Assembly (NCBI GenBank): GCA_014904985.1
Contig: MU128945.1
Coordinates: forward strand, 285,231 to 349,230
DNA: 64,000 bases
Reading direction: 5' to 3'
Source: Hydnum rufescens UP504
Taxonomy: Eukaryota; Basidiomycota; Agaricomycetes; Cantharellales; Hydnaceae
The notes beneath the pieces are model-generated. The model did not search any database. It was not told where the DNA came from and worked only from the letters and a program-made list of their open reading frames with translations. Both the position numbers and the translations under genes were made by a program. Positions 60,623 to 64,000 of the stretch are shown one piece after another (position 1 is the stretch's first letter; every line of letters starts with the position of its first letter).

Positions 60623-61953
60623 TCTTTAGCGCACTGCAATCCTCTTCTGCCCCCCCAAATCGGTGGAATCCCTCGACTCTTTCGTGTCTCTCGCACTTCG
60701 CTGCCGCATCGAGGCATCAGTGCTGCCCAGCGCTTGCTAATTTGTGCCGTAAAGATTACATTAATTCATTGGGGATGTGTCGACTGGAATCTGTCGGAAC
60801 TGGGTGATTTTGGTGATCCTGGTGGTGATTCTAGCAGAATTCCATGCCTCATGAAATCCCTTTTTATGAATTTACTGTGACGCATTGAGCGACCCTTGGT
60901 CAATCAGCTTGATTCTCGTTCGTTCATCCATATCCTCCCATGAACTCCTCCAAGCGTGTTCTACCGCCGATGAATCTACCAACGAATTTACCGACAGATT
61001 CGCGCACGAATTTCTTGAGGTCAGTGAGACCAGTCTTCCCCTTCAAGCGGCCGCTCGTTAGGTGTCTGGGATCGATTTGCCCTCTCAGAGTGTCACTAAT
61101 TTAAATCTGCCCCACCCCAGGTATTGCTAGAAATTCCGCGAGCCGCGCCAGTTGCACTGGCAGACAGTTCCGTTCGGGCCCTTCGCCTTCTGCACCGTGC
61201 TGAATTCCTGTTCGAAATGCTGGGGGTCGAGCTTGAGTTTCCCTGGGTATAATACATTGAATCCTATATTCCTTCAGTGCTGTCAAGGCTCTTTGGGGGG
61301 TCGTTATCCGGTCAGCGGCTCCTTACGACTATGGAAATCCGGGCGCTCCATCATGTGCGCTTCTCTCCACGCTTCCAAGATTATTTATGGGGCGATGTCA
61401 CTCTTACTTTTTGTAGTCAGGCCGATTACGGCCTGAGGGAATTCAAGAATGACGATCTGCACAACTAGCTCATCGCGAACCCTCCACAGCCTCTCGCGAT
61501 CAGGTCAGCAGTCCGAAGGACGTCGTTTCTTCTGTTTAACGAGAGCGAGAACGAGATGGCTAGATTACGTCCAGGGGCTCAAATCAGTAAAATCAGTGTG
61601 ACGTTTATTTCAGATGTGAAGTGGCAACTCTCAAAGTACATGAGTGAAGGTAGTTTTTCTTGACCTTTGCTCTTGGTTTGCTTTGTAAGGGAGGCACTCG
61701 TGTTGCGACCTTGAGCCCGGTCGCAGGTCACCTTGCGGGCTTCAGACACACTCATTTTCATCTCTGCTCTGCTACCTGGGGCTTGCGTAAAGTCGCGCGG
61801 CTGCCCGGTGGCCAGATTACAATCTGTATTGAACTCACCAGTCAAAATATTCAGAGGAAGGCCAGTTTGTTCAATTCTTATCAGGTCCAGCGAACAGATT
61901 CACGGAGGAACACAGGAGGAATGCTCTAGTGAAAGTGACGTCACTAAGGAAAA

Positions 61954-62275
61954 TCCCCCTGATTACTAAGCGGGTGGGAAGGATCGCGAGACTCGAGCTC
62001 AGGTGAATAGGGGGAACGGCAGGAAGAATAGGAGACCCTAGTATTTGGTCAGCCTAGGCCCTTCCTTTATAGTATTTACACAAGGGTGGAGAGCACATGA
62101 AAGCAGGATGGAACAGAGAAAAGATGCAGAACCAGTGGCGCTGCCGAGGAAAAGAGTAAAATATTGTCCGTGAAATGTAGCTGCGAGATTTGAGATGTAG
62201 ATTGGTAAAGCCCATCGACATAGCCGTTTACGGGGTCGCGCTTGTCACACCCGGCCATTGCCGGTTCCGCTCAAC
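61954..62275 (-). repeat. LTR-like dispersed repeat, copy 2
   Basis: About 320 bp matching 37218-37548 in the same block order (see copy 1), including the minus-strand TATAAA near 62065-62070. Its absence from the otherwise alignable unit A shows that it inserted after the duplication, or was cleanly lost from A. No coding capacity. Confidence 0.65.
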
Positions 62276-62988
62276 ACACTCGTCCCTGAAAAGATTTATG
62301 CAAACCAGCTTCTATCGAGGGTCCAATGTTCAGCATATATCCAAATATATTGCGTACTAAGGCTCTTATGATGGGGATTCCGCAGTAACAACCCCTTTTC
62401 CAGCGTTTTGACAAGACTTGTGGCTGACCAACTCACTGCAGTTTGGCTTAGCTTGCGTTAAAGACTTTCTACTGTGTAAAACGGGGTCGCAATACCGATG
62501 GACTCCGTCTCAGTGACGCTACTTTAGAGATCCAGAATTCGTGGCGTCAGGGCATTTGTATCGCGACGTCAATGACCCCAATGTACCAAGGTACTGTACT
62601 GCGATACCCAACCTTCTGCAGAGGTCCGACCTCGATTTTCCTCACTTCGCTTCTTCCTACTAACAAGGTCAGGAAGCTGCTAAGAATACTAGTTGTCTAC
62701 CGGGTAAGTTTGAAGCAAACGTGTGCTGCAGGGCCGCGGATCTATGGCTACTTGAATATATTGAAAACTCCCAGATGTGCCATCGGCAAAGTAAATTGCA
62801 CTTTGGGCGCCCCGAGGCCTTCGAAAGGTCGGAAGCCGCCCTCCGAAGACTGGAGCGCCCGAAGCACAATTGATTTTGTTGATGGCTTCACGGGGCCGTG
62901 CAGTGACTCCACCACAAAGGCGCTTCAACATTCACATTGTGTGTCTCCTAAGGCACCTGGATGACTGATCCTGTCCCCCCTATCTTGC

Positions 62989-62996
62989 TATAAAAC
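62989..62996 (+). promoter_or_regulatory. TATA box of lectin gene B
   Basis: TATAAAAC lies 55 bp before the start codon at 63044, equivalent to the TATA box of the paralogue. Confidence 0.65.
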
Positions 62997-63043
62997 TCCT
63001 AGGGCTCATCTCGATTTACGGTCATCCCACTCCTACACAAGCA

Positions 63044-63696
63044 ATGGCAGAAAACATCGTCATCCCTAGTTCCTACTACATCATCAACCGAGTTCTCTCG
63101 CCCTCCGGTGTAAAGCTTGCGGTCCAGTACAATGGTCCCGACAACAAGTTGACCTTGGCCCCCCTCGATGAGACCAATCGTAACCAGCGTGTGAGCAGTA
63201 TTCTACGCTATGCCATTGCTCCAGTGTATCTTACATATGCATCATTTCGTTGTAGTGGGTACTAGAACGATCGCGTGACAAGTCCACCACTATAGTTCCC
63301 TCGAATTTCGAAGACCAACAAGCAGCGCCGCATGACTCGAGCGATAGCTTCGTTATCGCGGAGGTTGCGGTGACGCCTCAGCTCTGGGTATTCAAGAATG
63401 ACGAGAGCATGTAAGCTCTGCTTTGCATTCTCAGCACCTGCACAGAGCGGACTTAGCATTCCATTTCCTTAAAAATTTAAGTATTCAAGAGATTGGCATG
63501 GCCCATTCTGGGCCCTTCAGGCCGGGGCAAGGCCGAATCTGGGGTGCTGAGAAAGCGGTCCCCGATGAAGAGGCAAGTTTCGCACATTTATTCAAGTCTT
63601 GCTCTGCTAAAAGACCTACCTACGCAGGTCACTCTTAAATATGACCTCGGCGGCTTCGCGCAGAGATGGGTCTTGCAGGGCAGTTTTCAGAAGTAA
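63044..63696 (+). CDS. Small beta-trefoil lectin-like protein B
   Basis: Paralogue of the protein at 58768-59435, with no signal peptide. It begins SYYIINRVLSPSGVKLAVQY, closer to the CCL2-type lectin consensus than copy A. W-motifs are QRW across the first intron, QLWVF, and AQRWVLQ near the end. Introns at about 63193-63255, 63411-63480 and 63573-63627, at the same positions as in A. The last one has a GC donor (GCAAGT) where A has GTAAGT. Exon 3 diverges most from A, keeping mainly the RIW motif. The first two exons are closely similar, so the fold is likely kept, while loops that bind sugar may differ. Stop at 63694-63696. Confidence 0.75.
63573..63627 (+). other. GC-AG intron in lectin gene B
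   Basis: Donor GCAAGT, acceptor TACGCAG, 55 nt. The orthologous intron of lectin A (59314-59366) has GTAAGT. The flanking exons align, so the site changed from GT to GC (or the reverse) after the duplication. Confidence 0.7.
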
Positions 63697-64000
63697 GGGC
63701 GTGCATGTGCCGCAGTGAACTTCGTCACTTTACAAAACCCCGATCAAGAATCAGTGTACCAACATCAATGTTACGAAGTGAATGATGATGAGTGTTGTTA
63801 TTGTTGTTTGGCCTCACCTTCAAGTTGGAGTATTTTCCCCCGAGAAGCCAGCACTAGATGATGTGAGTACCTGCTCACTTACATTAGGATCGACAACTGG
63901 GGCGATTGGTAGATATGACGGCTTAAGGAACCACGACTTGGAGTTGAACAACATACCCCCAGTGCCCTGATAGGTATGGTCAAAATCTAGAATGCAACCT

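Larger units (their letters stand above)
60623..64000 (+). repeat. Segmental duplication, unit B (runs off the window)
   Basis: Second copy of the block described at 56165-59715, offset by about 4.3-4.5 kb and continuing to the end of the window. It carries lectin gene B and, unlike unit A, an LTR-like insertion at 61954-62275 between a GGAACA motif and CCAGCTTCT, which stand close together in unit A (58125-58175). Confidence 0.85.

Noticed and set aside
1..64000. CRISPR arrays, bacterial operons, prophage
   Set aside because: No direct-repeat/spacer structure; spliced eukaryotic genes throughout.

Overview
This is a eukaryotic window, most likely from an Agaricomycete (mushroom-forming basidiomycete). 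Genes are broken by many 45-75 nt GT-AG introns with CTAAC-type branch sites, gene spacing is tight, and the gene set is fungal: URC4/DUF1688, SPIN90/Ldb17, a DUF726 hydrolase, a Scn1-like TatD protein, CaMK, CAF-1 p60, a multicopper oxidase and small beta-trefoil lectins. The lectins and the HGD-type kinase-like family recall Rhizoctonia/Ceratobasidiaceae, but that placement is inference.

Layout. 1-25 kb is a housekeeping block: a single-pass membrane protein, URC4, splicing factor CLF1, YAR1-like ankyrin protein, condensin SMC4, a SEC14-like lipid-transfer protein, a DUF726 alpha/beta hydrolase, an HSP70 relic, SRP14, a TatD-type hydrolase and a coiled-coil protein. 25.7-39 kb is accessory: a degenerate CpG-poor kinase-like gene, a multicopper oxidase, an MFS transporter and an LTR-like repeat. 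39-54.6 kb is housekeeping again: a Ca2+/calmodulin-dependent kinase, CAF-1 subunit B, SPIN90/Ldb17, cyclophilin-40, a PAP2 phosphatase and an Age2-type ArfGAP. 54.6-64 kb is a recent segmental duplication. Two diverged copies of a block of several kb each carry a small beta-trefoil lectin gene, and the second copy is preceded by a fragment of the ArfGAP gene.

How genes relate. CLF1 (splicing), SRP14 (secretion), SMC4 (mitosis), YAR1 (ribosome assembly) and CAF-1B (chromatin assembly) are independent core functions. Several share short divergent promoters (YAR1/SMC4, 141 bp; SRP14/TatD, 127 bp). The lectin pair is the most distinctive content: the two genes share gene structure, a TATA box about 50 bp before the start codon, and flanks. 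One copy has gained an LTR-like insertion and a GC splice donor.

Quality caveat. Almost every long conserved gene contains one or more single-base frame shifts, mostly at short homopolymers. The same pattern in many unrelated core genes points to assembly indels rather than mass pseudogenisation, so gene models here are spans and many CDS cannot be translated straight through.
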